Of a stretch of DNA of 64,000 nt, positions 54,842-63,867 are shown in pieces. Position 1 is the stretch's first letter, and each line of letters opens with the position of its first letter. The position numbers were made by a program, and so were the translations under genes. Source of the stretch: a bacterium (GTDB taxonomy: Bacteria > Pseudomonadota > Alphaproteobacteria > Rhodobacterales > Rhodobacteraceae); the NCBI GenBank assembly GCA_016124195.1, contig WGOE01000009.1, forward strand, positions 241,645 through 305,644, given 5' to 3'. The notes under the pieces were generated by a model that made no database searches, was not told the DNA's origin, and saw only the letters and a program-made list of their open reading frames with translations.

Positions 54842-55320
54842 TCTATCCCGACGTCGTGGACTTTGCCGCGGCCCTGCCGCCCAACCGGGCGATCTGCGGG
54901 CTCGATCTGGGCGACAAGACGATCGGTGTGGCGATCTCGGACCTGCGCCGGCTGGTGGCCACACCGGTCACGGTGATCCGCCGGGTGAAGTTCACCCTGG
55001 ATGCCAAGGCGCTGCTCGATCTGCTTGCCGCGCGCGGCGTGCAGGGCATCGTGCTGGGCCTGCCCTTGAACATGGACGGATCCTCGGGCCCGCGGGTTCA
55101 GGCCACGCAGGCCTTCGCGCGCAATCTGGTGCGTCTGACCGAGATGCCCATCACCTTCTGGGACGAACGCCTGTCCACCGTGGCGGCCGAACGCGCGCTG
55201 CTCGAGGCGGATACGTCGCGCAAACGTCGCGCCGAGGTGATCGATCAGGTGGCGGCCGGCTATATTCTGCAAGGGGCGCTCGACCGGATCGATGCGCTCG
55301 ACAGGAGCGCTGCAAGATGA
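54838..55320 (+). CDS. ruvX: YqgF/RuvX-type RNase H-fold nuclease
   Basis: 160 residues. The RNase H-like acidic site is seen in [37 protein letters not shown] and [20 protein letters not shown]. The family is linked to pre-16S rRNA 5' end processing and to Holliday junction resolution. It is coupled to ccmI and to the next gene by ATGA overlaps on both sides. Confidence 0.94.
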   Translation: MIYPDVVDFAAALPPNRAICGLDLGDKTIGVAISDLRRLVATPVTVIRRVKFTLDAKALLDLLAARGVQGIVLGLPLNMDGSSGPRVQATQAFARNLVRLTEMPITFWDERLSTVAAERALLEADTSRKRRAEVIDQVAAGYILQGALDRIDALDRSAAR

Positions 55321-55547
55321 GCGACGAAATCTGGACAAGGCCCGAGGTGCAATCGCCCTGCATCAAGATCTGCGTGGTGCATCCCGAAGAGCGGATCTGC
55401 GTCGGATGCTATCGCTCGATCGAGGAGATCGCCCGTTGGTCGCAGATGAGCCTGGCCGAACGGCGTGCCGTGCTGGACGACCTGCCCAGCCGCAAGCCGC
55501 GCCTGGCCAAGCGCCGTGGCGGCCGCATGGGACGTCTGGACCGCTGA
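55317..55547 (+). CDS. DUF1289 family protein
   Basis: 76 residues with the DUF1289 cysteine pattern [20 protein letters not shown] followed by [21 protein letters not shown]. The four cysteines suggest metal binding. The C terminus is strongly basic ([17 protein letters not shown]). The start overlaps ruvX. Function unknown. Confidence 0.88.
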   Translation: MSDEIWTRPEVQSPCIKICVVHPEERICVGCYRSIEEIARWSQMSLAERRAVLDDLPSRKPRLAKRRGGRMGRLDR

Positions 55548-55557
55548 GCCGCCAGAC

Positions 55558-55633
55558 GATTTTTCTGCGAAAAATCATTTCGTCGATCAGCCGCAACCTT
55601 CGCCGATGAAACCGATTTTTCGCAGAAAAATCG
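55558..55633. repeat. Pair of TTC-GCA-GAA hairpins in opposite orientation
   Basis: Hairpin one (55558-55576) is GATTTTTC-TGC-GAAAAATC and hairpin two (55613-55633) has stem CGATTTTTC with loop GCA; their cores are reverse complements of each other. They lie between a convergent pair, 10 bases from the DUF1289 stop and 8 bases from the facing stop. A bidirectional terminator with T runs on both strands is likely. Confidence 0.85.
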
Positions 55634-55640
55634 TGGCCGG

Positions 55641-55925
55641 TCAGCCGGCCTGCCGCCCCAGTCTGCCCCCGCGCCGCCTTGGCGCCGATGGCGTCTCGAG
55701 CCCTGCCGTCAAGGTGGCCGTCATCGGATGATCCGGTGCTGCCTTGCCATAGTGCGACAGCAAGGCACCAATCGCAGCCGTCGGATCGACGTCGTCGGCC
55801 AGGCTCAGCGCCCAATCGATGAAGATCGACCGGCATTCGGCCAGGCTGATGCCCTCGATCCGGTAACTTTCGCGCACAAGGCCCTTTGGGTCCGCCTTGG
55901 ATTGGTCCACTTCCGTCTCCTTCAT
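55641..55925 (-). CDS. Small protein of unknown function coupled to glnE
   Basis: 94 residues, ATG overlapping the glnE stop by four bases (55922-55925). The middle (SYRIEGISLAECRSIFIDWA, LSLADDVDPTAAIGALLSHY) is predicted helical and acidic, while the tail is basic (PRRRGGRLGRQAG). No known domain is recognised. Translational coupling to glnE and a following terminator support it as real. Confidence 0.7.
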   Translation of the reverse strand: MKETEVDQSKADPKGLVRESYRIEGISLAECRSIFIDWALSLADDVDPTAAIGALLSHYGKAAPDHPMTATLTAGLETPSAPRRRGGRLGRQAG

Positions 55926-58687
55926 CTCAGGGCCGCGTCGATCACGGCCGCCGCTGCGGTCGCCGCCCGGGCCAGCGCCTCTGTCAGGTCCGCTGCATCC
56001 CGCGCCCCGGTTTCACGCAGCAAAAACGCCTGCGCCCCTCCTGCCAGGCTGCCCGGATCAAGCGGGCGGTCCGACAAGAGGCGCGAGCCGGCCTGCAATT
56101 GCCAGTAAAGCCTCATCGCCTTCAACAGAACCGTCTCGTCCATTTGCGACAGAAGGCCGCCGCTTCGACCGGCGGCAAGCTGGCGTTCCACCCCGCGCGC
56201 GGGACTGGCGCTTCGCAAGGCCATCATCTGGGCGAAAAGCTCGATGTCCATCAGCTTGCCGGGGCCGAACTTCGCCTCCCAAAGGCCGGTGCCCGGCTTG
56301 GCATCGGCCAGACGCGCCCGCATGTCGGCCACATCGCGCGCAATCTGATCGCCCTTGCCCTTGCGCGCCAGCAGATCGCGGCGGAAGGCCTCGACCTCGA
56401 CGCCAAGGCCGCCATCGCCGGCCAGCACGCGCGCCCGCGTCAGGGCCAGATGTTCCCAGGTCCAGGCCTCGCCTTCCTGATAGGCGCGGAACGCGTCGAG
56501 CGAGGTCGCCACCGGCCCCTGCCGACCCGAGGGCCGGAGCCGCATGTCCACCTCGTAAAGCCGGCCCTCCGCCGTCTGGGCCGTCAGCGCCGTCACCAGG
56601 GCCTGGGTCAGCCGTGCGTAATAGGGCCGGGTGGCAAGGGGGCGCGGGCCTTCCGACCCTTCGGCGTCAAGGGGGTCATAGATCACGATCAGATCCAGAT
56701 CCGACCCGGCGTTGAGCCGCGCCGCACCCAGTGACCCCATGCCCACCACCACGGCCCCCCGCCCCGGAGGCGGACCATGCCGGCGCGCGAATTCGTCCAG
56801 CACCACGGGCCAGAGCGCGGCAATCGCGGCCTCGGCCAGATCGGCATAGGATTTGCCGGCCTCGAACCCGTCGATCAGGCCGCGCAGGTGATGCACGCCG
56901 ACCCGGAACTGCCATTCCTTCATCCAGATCCGCGCGGCGCCGAGCGCGCGTTCGTAATCGGCGGCCTGGGTCAGGCGCCGGCCAAGGTCTGCCGCCAGCC
57001 CGGCCACGCCCGGCCAGGGCGCGAAGAAGGATCCGCCGATCACCGCATCCAGCACGGCCGCATTGCGCGACAGATAAAGCGCCAGCGCGGGCGCCGTGGC
57101 CGCGATATCGACGATCAGATCGACCAGCGTCGGATTGGCCTCGAACAGCGCAAAGATCTGCACCCCCGAAGGCAGGCCGGCCAGAAACCCGTCCAGCGCC
57201 ACCAAAGCCTCGTCCGGGTGGGCCGAACCCATGAGCTTGGACAAAAGGTCCGGTTTCAGCCGTGCGAAGATGGCCTGCGCCCGGTCGGATCGCAGTGCGG
57301 GATAATGCGGCCAGCGTTCGACGATGGCGCCGGCCTGGGCGGACAGGACCGGGGACGCCTGCGCATCGGCGGGGGCAAAGAAACCCTCGGTCAGATGGTC
57401 GATCCGCATGAGCCGGTCCAGAAAGCGGGCGCGAAAGCCGGCATCGTCGAGCCCGCAGAAGGCCGCGATCCGCGCCACGCCTTCGGGTTGCGTGGGCATG
57501 GTCTGGGTCTGCTGGTCCAGCACCATCTGAAGGCGGTGCTCGATCTCGCGCAGCTCGCGATAGCCTTGCGTCAGTTCGGCCGTCACCTCGGACGGCAGCC
57601 AGCCCTTGGCGGTCAGCGCGGCCAGCCCGCCCTCGGTGGTGCGCGCCCGCAGATCCGGGTCGCGCCCGCCCGCGATCAACTGCCGGGTCTGGGTGAAGAA
57701 TTCGATCTCGCGGATGCCGCCCTGCCCCAGCTTGACATTGTGGCCCTCGACTGTCAGCGGACCGTTGAGCCCGCGATGCTCGCGGATGCGCAGGCGCATG
57801 TCATGGGCATCCTGGATCGCGGCAAAGTCGAGATGCCGGCGCCAGACAAAGGGCCGCAGGTCTGCGAGGAACCGCTCGCCCGCCGCGATGTCGCCGGCGC
57901 AGGGCCGCGCCTTGATATAGGCGGCGCGCTCCCAGGTGCGGCCCTCGGCCTCGTAATAGGCCAGGGCCGCGGCCATCGACAGGCAGACCGGCGTCACGCT
58001 GGCATCGGGGCGCAGGCGCAGATCGGTGCGAAAGACATAGCCCTCGGCGGTGACATCGGACAGAAGGCTGGTCATCTTGCGCGTCACGCGGATGAAGGCC
58101 GCGCGGGCCTCGGCGGCAGAGCCCGGATAGCGCGTCTCATCAAAAAGGCAGATCAGGTCGATGTCCGAGGAATAGTTGAGCTCCCCCGCCCCCATCTTGC
58201 CCATGGCGATCACGACCATGCCCGCGCCATCCGCCGCACCTTGGGCGCCCGGCACCTTGCCGCGCCGGATCTCGTCGGCCACCAGCGTCGTCACGCAAAG
58301 CTGCACCGCGCGGTCGGCCAGACGGGTCAGCGCCCCGGTCACCTCGGCCAGGGACCAGACGCCGCCCAGATCGGCGAGCGCCGTCAAAAGCGCCGCCCGC
58401 CGCTTGGCCTGCCGCAGGGCCGAGCCAAGCCGGTCGGGCGCCAAGGCGTCGAGCCCTTCGATCACCTCGGTCAGGGCCGCCTCGGGCGCTTGCAGCAGCG
58501 CGGTGCGAAGCCAGGTCCCCTCTTGCCGGATCAGATCGCGCAGATAGGGTGCGCAAGAGGCGCTGGCGGCACAAAGCGCGCGCAAGGCTGGATCAAGCCC
58601 CGCCAGGGCCTCCGATGTCTCGGCGGCGACGGCGCTGTCAAACACAAGCGGAGCCCGCGTGATCCGATGGGCGAAACCCTGATCCAT
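55922..58687 (-). CDS. glnE: Bifunctional glutamine synthetase adenylyltransferase/deadenylase GlnE
   Basis: 921 residues from the ATG at 58687 (site GGGGG); the open frame continues to 59455 but that part is antisense to ybaK. Two nucleotidyltransferase domains in tandem: GELNYSSDIDLICLFDE in the N-terminal (deadenylating) half and ARLNAGSDLDLIVIYDPLD in the C-terminal (adenylating) half. Each is followed by a helical GlnD-PII regulated domain. It switches glutamine synthetase off or on according to PII state. Length is normal. Confidence 0.95.
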   Translation of the reverse strand: MDQGFAHRITRAPLVFDSAVAAETSEALAGLDPALRALCAASASCAPYLRDLIRQEGTWLRTALLQAPEAALTEVIEGLDALAPDRLGSALRQAKRRAALLTALADLGGVWSLAEVTGALTRLADRAVQLCVTTLVADEIRRGKVPGAQGAADGAGMVVIAMGKMGAGELNYSSDIDLICLFDETRYPGSAAEARAAFIRVTRKMTSLLSDVTAEGYVFRTDLRLRPDASVTPVCLSMAAALAYYEAEGRTWERAAYIKARPCAGDIAAGERFLADLRPFVWRRHLDFAAIQDAHDMRLRIREHRGLNGPLTVEGHNVKLGQGGIREIEFFTQTRQLIAGGRDPDLRARTTEGGLAALTAKGWLPSEVTAELTQGYRELREIEHRLQMVLDQQTQTMPTQPEGVARIAAFCGLDDAGFRARFLDRLMRIDHLTEGFFAPADAQASPVLSAQAGAIVERWPHYPALRSDRAQAIFARLKPDLLSKLMGSAHPDEALVALDGFLAGLPSGVQIFALFEANPTLVDLIVDIAATAPALALYLSRNAAVLDAVIGGSFFAPWPGVAGLAADLGRRLTQAADYERALGAARIWMKEWQFRVGVHHLRGLIDGFEAGKSYADLAEAAIAALWPVVLDEFARRHGPPPGRGAVVVGMGSLGAARLNAGSDLDLIVIYDPLDAEGSEGPRPLATRPYYARLTQALVTALTAQTAEGRLYEVDMRLRPSGRQGPVATSLDAFRAYQEGEAWTWEHLALTRARVLAGDGGLGVEVEAFRRDLLARKGKGDQIARDVADMRARLADAKPGTGLWEAKFGPGKLMDIELFAQMMALRSASPARGVERQLAAGRSGGLLSQMDETVLLKAMRLYWQLQAGSRLLSDRPLDPGSLAGGAQAFLLRETGARDAADLTEALARAATAAAAVIDAALR

Positions 58688-58942
58688 GGCCCCCTTCTGC
58701 CCCCGCGGGTCCCACGGGTCAACCGCCCAGATCGCAGAGGGTCGGCGCCCCGCGATCGAAGGGCGAAAGCCGCCCCCTGCCGAGGTGCCCCCGGGCCCGC
58801 GCCGCGCCGCCTCCGTCCAACCGCCGGGTGGGCGCGGTTGGATGGGGGCCTTCTGCCCCCCCCGGGCGCCGACGCGCCCGAACCGTCGTCCGGTCTTGCC
58901 CAGACCGCGCCAGGATGGGATCACTGCGGTCAGGAGACACTC

Positions 58943-59410
58943 ATGAGCAAAAGCCTGACCCGTGTGACCACCGCCCTCGCCGCCGCCGGCATCGGGGCCC
59001 GGATTGTTGAGACCGCGGCCTCGACCCGCACCGCGGCCGAGGCGGCTGCGGCCGCCGGCGTGACGATCGACCAGATCGTCAAATCCATCCTGTTTCAGGA
59101 CCAGGGCGGCGCGCTTTGCCTGTTCCTGACCGCGGGCGGCAATCAGGTCGATGGCGCGCGTGCCGCGGCACTGGCCGGGCGCGCGCTGTCGCGGGCCGAT
59201 GCGGCGCGAGTGCGCGCCGTCACGGGCTTTGCCATCGGCGGGGTGGCGCCCCTTGGCCATCTGACTCCGCTGCCGGTCTGGCTCGACCGCCGGCTTCTGG
59301 ACTTTGTCGAGGTCTGGGCCGCGGCCGGCACGCCCAACCATATCTTCGCCATCGACCCCGCCACGCTGTGCCGCCTGACCGGGGCGGTCGTGGCGGATTT
59401 CACCACCTGA
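58943..59410 (+). CDS. YbaK/EbsC-type aminoacyl-tRNA deacylase
   Basis: 155 residues from the ATG at 58943 (CAGGAGA). Seen: [20 protein letters not shown] with the conserved Lys, [11 protein letters not shown] (the GxxxPxG loop) and [17 protein letters not shown]. Members free mischarged tRNAs, such as Cys-tRNA-Pro or Ala-tRNA-Pro; the exact substrate is not readable. It is divergent from glnE across 255 bases. Confidence 0.9.
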   Translation: MSKSLTRVTTALAAAGIGARIVETAASTRTAAEAAAAAGVTIDQIVKSILFQDQGGALCLFLTAGGNQVDGARAAALAGRALSRADAARVRAVTGFAIGGVAPLGHLTPLPVWLDRRLLDFVEVWAAAGTPNHIFAIDPATLCRLTGAVVADFTT

Positions 59411-59493
59411 CCCCGGCGCCCCCATGCTGCCGGTCGGGCTTGCGGCGGCGGCCAATCCGCGCCAATCAGGGACAAAACCGACAGGAGCGCCCC

Positions 59494-60342
59494 TTGGCCA
59501 CCATCGACGGACTGCCCAGCCTGCGCGACGTGATCAATGCCCATGACCTCGTGGCCAAACGCCAGCTTGGGCAGAACTTCCTTCTGGACCTGAACCTGAC
59601 CGCCAAGATCGCCCGGCTGGCCGGCGACATCGCCGGTGCCGATGTGCTGGAGGTCGGACCCGGCCCCGGGGGCCTGACGCGGGGCCTGCTGGTCGAAGGG
59701 GCCCGCCATGTGGTGGCTGTCGAGAAAGACCCGCGCTGCATCGCCGCCCTGAACGAGATCGCCGCCGCCTATCCCGGCCGGCTGACCGTGATCGAGGGCG
59801 ATGCGATGGAGGTCGATCTGACCGGCCGTCTGACCGCTCCGGTCCGGATCGCGGCCAACCTGCCCTACAACGTTGGCACCGAACTGTTGATCCGCTGGTT
59901 GACGCCGAGGGTCTGGCCGCCGTTCTGGGACAGCATGACGCTGATGTTCCAGCGCGAAGTGGCGCTGCGCATCACGGCCAAGCCGGGCGATGAACACTAC
60001 GGGCGGCTCGCGATCCTGTGCCAGTGGCGCACAGATGCCAAGATTGTCATGCACTTGCCGCCCGAGGCCTTCACCCCTGCGCCCAAGGTCCATTCCGCCG
60101 TCGTGCACCTGACCCGCTTGCCGGCTCCGCGCTTTGCCGCCGACGAAAGGATCCTCAACCGTATCGTGGCGGCGGGCTTCAACCAGCGCCGCAAGATGCT
60201 GCGGTCGAGCCTGAAATCCATTGCCCCCGATATCGAAGCGGTGCTGGAAAGCGTGGGCATCGCCCCCACCGCGCGGGCCGAGGAAATCTCGCTTGAACGG
60301 TTCTGCGCGCTGGCCCGTGCCGTTGCAGAAAGGGGCGCCTAG
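59494..60342 (+). CDS. rsmA: 16S rRNA dimethyladenosine transferase RsmA (KsgA)
   Basis: 282 residues from a TTG start at 59494. TTG is chosen because GGAG lies eight bases before it and the protein then begins at the conserved region ([20 protein letters not shown]). SAM motif [15 protein letters not shown], catalytic [12 protein letters not shown], and the C-terminal [17 protein letters not shown]. It dimethylates A1518 and A1519 near the 3' end of 16S rRNA. A frame extension to 59116 overlaps ybaK. The stop lies inside a palindromic terminator. Confidence 0.94.
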   Translation: MATIDGLPSLRDVINAHDLVAKRQLGQNFLLDLNLTAKIARLAGDIAGADVLEVGPGPGGLTRGLLVEGARHVVAVEKDPRCIAALNEIAAAYPGRLTVIEGDAMEVDLTGRLTAPVRIAANLPYNVGTELLIRWLTPRVWPPFWDSMTLMFQREVALRITAKPGDEHYGRLAILCQWRTDAKIVMHLPPEAFTPAPKVHSAVVHLTRLPAPRFAADERILNRIVAAGFNQRRKMLRSSLKSIAPDIEAVLESVGIAPTARAEEISLERFCALARAVAERGA

Positions 60343-60351
60343 GCGCCCCTT
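60330..60351. terminator. Perfect 22-bp palindrome at the rsmA stop
   Basis: The half-site AAGGGGCGCCT is followed directly by its reverse complement, with the rsmA stop TAG at the centre. The convergent DUF4167 gene ends 46 bases on, so it may end transcription from both sides. T runs are absent apart from the terminal TT. Confidence 0.6.
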
Positions 60352-60397
60352 GCGGTTGGAATGAAGGAAGACCGGACAGGATGCGCCCGAAGGGCGA

Positions 60398-61684
60398 TCA
60401 GTCCGAAACGGGCTCGGTCGACCCGTCCGAGGATGACGGCTCCGCCGGTTTCTTTACCGTTCTGGCCCGCGGCTTCTTGGGTGCGGCTTCGGCGGCCGGT
60501 GCGGTGTCGACCGCCTCGGGTTGGGCGGCGTCGGCTTGTACGGCGTCGGCTTGGGCGGCGGGCCTGGCGCTTGCCGACCGCGGGGCAGCCGATTTCGGTG
60601 CGGCAGACCGGGGCGCCGTCTTGCGCGCCACGGGCGCCGGTGCGCCAAGGTTCAGGTCAGGTTGCGACGACTCGACGCGGGGCGCTTCGGACGGCTGCGT
60701 TTCGGGCCGTGCGGCATCGGGATGTGCGGCCTCGGGCCGAACGGCTTCGGCAGCCGGTTGCAACAACGACGGTTCGGGACGCACGGGTTCGGGACGGGCG
60801 GCCGCAGGCGCAGGGCGGTCTTGCGGGCGATCCTGCTGCGGATGGTAAGGCCGCTCTGCCGTTTGCTGCGGCTGGGGTTGCGGCGCCCGATCCTGCTGGG
60901 GCCGGTCCTGCTGGGGGCGATCCTGTTGAGGCCGATCCTGTTGCGACCGATCGTTCCGGTTCTGATCCCGGTTCTGGTCGACTCGCGGCGGATATTGGCG
61001 GCGCGACTGGTTCGAGGCATTACCCTCGTTGCGATTCTGCTGACCTTCCTGCCCGCGTTGCGCATTGCGGCGGGTGTCGTCATAGCGCGGGCGCTGGTCG
61101 GAGGAGCGATCGTTGCCCTGCCGGTCATTGCCCTGACGCTCGTTGCCTTTCCGGTCATTGACCGGGCGGTCGCCACGGGCGCTGGCCTCGGGGGTTTCCA
61201 CCAGACCGGCCTCGTCATAGCCCACGACTTCGATGACGTCATGGCCGGACAGATCGGGCTGATCGTCATTGCGCTCGTCCCGGTAGTCGGCGCGGTACTC
61301 GCCGCGCTCGTCGCGGCGTTCGCCAGACTGCTGGCTCCGGTCGCGCTGCTGGGGATTGGCGTTCTGCCCGCCGCCCGGCGCATTTTGCCCGCCGTTCTGG
61401 CCATAACCCTGCTGGCGGCTTTCCTGTTCGGCCGCCATCTCGCGGTTCGCCTCGGCCAGAAGGCGGGTGTAATGTTCCGCGTGCTGCAAGAAGTTCTCGG
61501 CCGCCACGCGGTCGTTCGACAGTTGCGCATCACGGGCGAGGAACTGATATTTCTCGATCAACTGGGCCGGTGTGCCGCGCACCTTGCCCTCGGGGCCAGA
61601 GCTGTCGAACACGCGGTTGATGATGTTGCCGAGCGTGCGCGGGCGGTTCGTCTTCGAACGCGAACGGGACTTGGAAGAGCGCAT
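60398..61684 (-). CDS. DUF4167 protein, highly charged and disordered
   Basis: 428 residues from the ATG at 61684 (AAAGGA site). Only the first 80 residues are ordered: SRSRSKTNRPRTLGNIINRV and EKYQFLARDAQLSNDRVAAE, NFLQHAEHYTRLLAEANREM match DUF4167. The rest is Gln/Arg/Asp/Pro-rich with repeats QGNDR and DRPQQ (15-bp units at 60886-60951), then Ala/Pro-rich with a Lys/Arg stretch. An RNA-linked role is suggested by composition and by its place next to prmC-prfA. Not proven. Confidence 0.88.
   Translation of the reverse strand: MRSSKSRSRSKTNRPRTLGNIINRVFDSSGPEGKVRGTPAQLIEKYQFLARDAQLSNDRVAAENFLQHAEHYTRLLAEANREMAAEQESRQQGYGQNGGQNAPGGGQNANPQQRDRSQQSGERRDERGEYRADYRDERNDDQPDLSGHDVIEVVGYDEAGLVETPEASARGDRPVNDRKGNERQGNDRQGNDRSSDQRPRYDDTRRNAQRGQEGQQNRNEGNASNQSRRQYPPRVDQNRDQNRNDRSQQDRPQQDRPQQDRPQQDRAPQPQPQQTAERPYHPQQDRPQDRPAPAAARPEPVRPEPSLLQPAAEAVRPEAAHPDAARPETQPSEAPRVESSQPDLNLGAPAPVARKTAPRSAAPKSAAPRSASARPAAQADAVQADAAQPEAVDTAPAAEAAPKKPRARTVKKPAEPSSSDGSTEPVSD
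60886..60951. repeat. 15-bp tandem repeat inside the DUF4167 gene
   Basis: Four to five units close to CGATCCTGCTGGGGC on the plus strand encode DRPQQ repeats on the minus strand. The unit length is a multiple of three, so length variation would keep the frame. Confidence 0.75.
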
Positions 61685-61906
61685 GTTGTCCTTTGATCCG
61701 GTTGACCTCTGCCTCATCGCCTTGGTCGGCAAGACCACAGGAAAAACAGCGAAAGGGCGGGCATTGGCAGGCTTCGTGGCGGCCAGAATGGCGCTCCGCG
61801 TCGGCTTGCGTGGGTCTGACTAATCACAGGCAGCGCCGACGGGCAAGAAGATTTTTGCGCGAAAGCCGCGGATCGGCCGGCGCGTGGCCTGCGGGGCACG
61901 GTCGGA

Positions 61907-62734
61907 TCAGGGGTTTTGCGCCGAGACCACACGGTCGCGGCCGTCCAGATCGGGCAGGATGCGCAAATCGGTCAGGCCTTGTTTGCGCAAGAGCGCCGTG
62001 ACCGCCGCGCCCTGCGTCGGGCCGATTTCCAGCAAGACCCGCCCGCCCGGCTGCAGATGCGCCGCAAGCCCCGCTGCGATGGCGCGGTAGGCCGCAAGGC
62101 CGTCGCCGCCGGGGGTCAGGGCCGAAGCCGGCTCCCACCCGCGCACCTCGGGCGACAGATGCGGCATTTCGGCGGCAGCGATATAGGGCGGGTTCGACAC
62201 GATCAGGTCAAAGCGGCCCTCGATGCGGCGAAACCAGTTGGACAGGGCGAATTTCGCCCGGGTCAGGCCGTGGCGCGCGGCATTGCGGGCGGCCACGCGC
62301 AGGGCCGCGTCCGACAGGTCGGTGCCAAGGCCCGTGGCGTCGGGCCGTTCCATCAGGCAGGAAATCAGGATGCAGCCCGATCCGGTGCCAAGGTCGAGCA
62401 TGGACTGGAACGGCCGGCTCAGAGCCTCTTGCACCAGCACTTCGGTTTCCGGGCGCGGGTCGAGCGTGTCGCGCGTCACCTCGAAGCTGCGGCCCCAGAA
62501 CAGGCGCTCGCCCAGGATCTGCGCCATCGGCTGGCGTGCCGCGCGGGCCTCGATCAGGCGGGCGAAGGCCTGCGCCATGGCGGGCGCCAGCGGGTTTTGC
62601 AGATGCAACGTCAGCCGGTCGGCCGGCACGTTCATCGCGCGGGCCATCAGAAGGCGGGCATCGCGCGGCGCATCCTCGATCCCCGCCTCGCGCAGGGTGA
62701 AGATGCCGTCGCGCAGGGTCAGGGCGGCGCTCAT
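61907..62734 (-). CDS. prmC: Release factor glutamine methyltransferase PrmC (HemK)
   Basis: 275 residues. SAM motif [16 protein letters not shown], catalytic [14 protein letters not shown], preceded by the helical N-terminal domain that grips release factor. It methylates the Gln of the GGQ motif in RF1 and RF2. It overlaps prfA by four bases (ATGA, 62731-62734), so enzyme and substrate are co-translated. Confidence 0.96.
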   Translation of the reverse strand: MSAALTLRDGIFTLREAGIEDAPRDARLLMARAMNVPADRLTLHLQNPLAPAMAQAFARLIEARAARQPMAQILGERLFWGRSFEVTRDTLDPRPETEVLVQEALSRPFQSMLDLGTGSGCILISCLMERPDATGLGTDLSDAALRVAARNAARHGLTRAKFALSNWFRRIEGRFDLIVSNPPYIAAAEMPHLSPEVRGWEPASALTPGGDGLAAYRAIAAGLAAHLQPGGRVLLEIGPTQGAAVTALLRKQGLTDLRILPDLDGRDRVVSAQNP

Positions 62735-63783
62735 TCGACCTCGGCCAGGCGCGCGGCCTGATCATGGGCGATCAGGGCGTCGATCACCTCGTTGAGGTTG
62801 CCGTCCATGATCTGGCCCAGCGAATAAAGCGTCAGGTTGATGCGGTGATCGGTCATGCGGCCCTGTGGAAAGTTGTAGGTGCGGATGCGTTCGGACCGGT
62901 CGCCGCTGCCCACCTGCGCCTTGCGGTCGGCCGAGCGTTCGCCGGCGATGCGGTCACGCTCCATCTCGTAAAGCCGGGCGCGCAGGACGGCCATGGCCAT
63001 GTCCTTGTTGCGGTGCTGCGATTTCTGCGCCGAGGTGACGATGATCCCGGTCGGCAGGTGTGTGATGCGGACAGCCGAGTCGGTGGTGTTGACGTGCTGG
63101 CCGCCGGCACCGGAGGCGCGCATCGTGTCGATGCGGATGTCGGAGGCCGGGATGTCGATGTCGACCTCCTGCGCCTCGGGCAGGACGGCCACGGTGGCGG
63201 CCGAGGTGTGGATGCGGCCGCCCGCCTCGGTCGTGGGCACGCGCTGGACGCGGTGGACGCCGGATTCGAATTTCAGCCGGGCAAAGACGCCCTCGCCCGC
63301 GATATGGGCGGTCAGTTCCTTGACGCCGCCCAGATCGGTGAACTGTTCTTCCATGATTTCGAAGGTCCAGCCCATGCGTTCGCAGTAACGCTGGTACATG
63401 CGCAGAAGGTCGGCGGCGAAGAGGCTCGCCTCCTCGCCCCCGGTGCCGGGGCGGATTTCGAGGATCGCCGGACGGGCATCGGCGGCGTCCTTGGGCAGGA
63501 GGGCGAGGCGCAGTGCCTGTTCCATGTCTGGAATGCGCGCCTTGAGGCGGGGCATTTCCTCTTCGGCGAGGGTCTTCATTTCGGGGTCGGCCAGCATCTG
63601 TTCGGCCTCGGCCAGATCATCCAGGGCGCGACGGTAAGCGTTGATCTGGGCGATTACCGGGCCAAGTTCGGAATATTCACGCGACAGGGCCGCGATCTCG
63701 GCCGGGTTGCCGCCCGCATTGAGCCGCGCCTCGACATAGTCGAAACGCTGGGTGATCTGAGCGAGTTTGTCCAAGGGAACCAT
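62731..63783 (-). CDS. prfA: Peptide chain release factor 1
   Basis: 350 residues from the ATG at 63783 ([20 protein letters not shown]), which matches the family start although no clear ribosome site precedes it. The stop-codon reading motif is PTT in [10 protein letters not shown] (RF1-type PxT), and the catalytic motif is GGQ in [16 protein letters not shown]. The frame continues upstream to 63930 through repeat sequence, which is not coding. It is first in prfA-prmC. Confidence 0.96.
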   Translation of the reverse strand: MVPLDKLAQITQRFDYVEARLNAGGNPAEIAALSREYSELGPVIAQINAYRRALDDLAEAEQMLADPEMKTLAEEEMPRLKARIPDMEQALRLALLPKDAADARPAILEIRPGTGGEEASLFAADLLRMYQRYCERMGWTFEIMEEQFTDLGGVKELTAHIAGEGVFARLKFESGVHRVQRVPTTEAGGRIHTSAATVAVLPEAQEVDIDIPASDIRIDTMRASGAGGQHVNTTDSAVRITHLPTGIIVTSAQKSQHRNKDMAMAVLRARLYEMERDRIAGERSADRKAQVGSGDRSERIRTYNFPQGRMTDHRINLTLYSLGQIMDGNLNEVIDALIAHDQAARLAEVE

Positions 63784-63867
63784 GGCCGCGGGTGTGGCGT
63801 GGAACGGCGGGGCGGTCAAGGGTCCGCGGGGGTCGGGAGGCCGCAACTCACCCGCGCGGCCCAAAAT

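Noticed and set aside
56777..59410. An 877-codon plus-strand frame over glnE
   Set aside because: It is antisense to glnE, whose two nucleotidyltransferase motifs are intact; only the final 155 codons (YbaK) are real.
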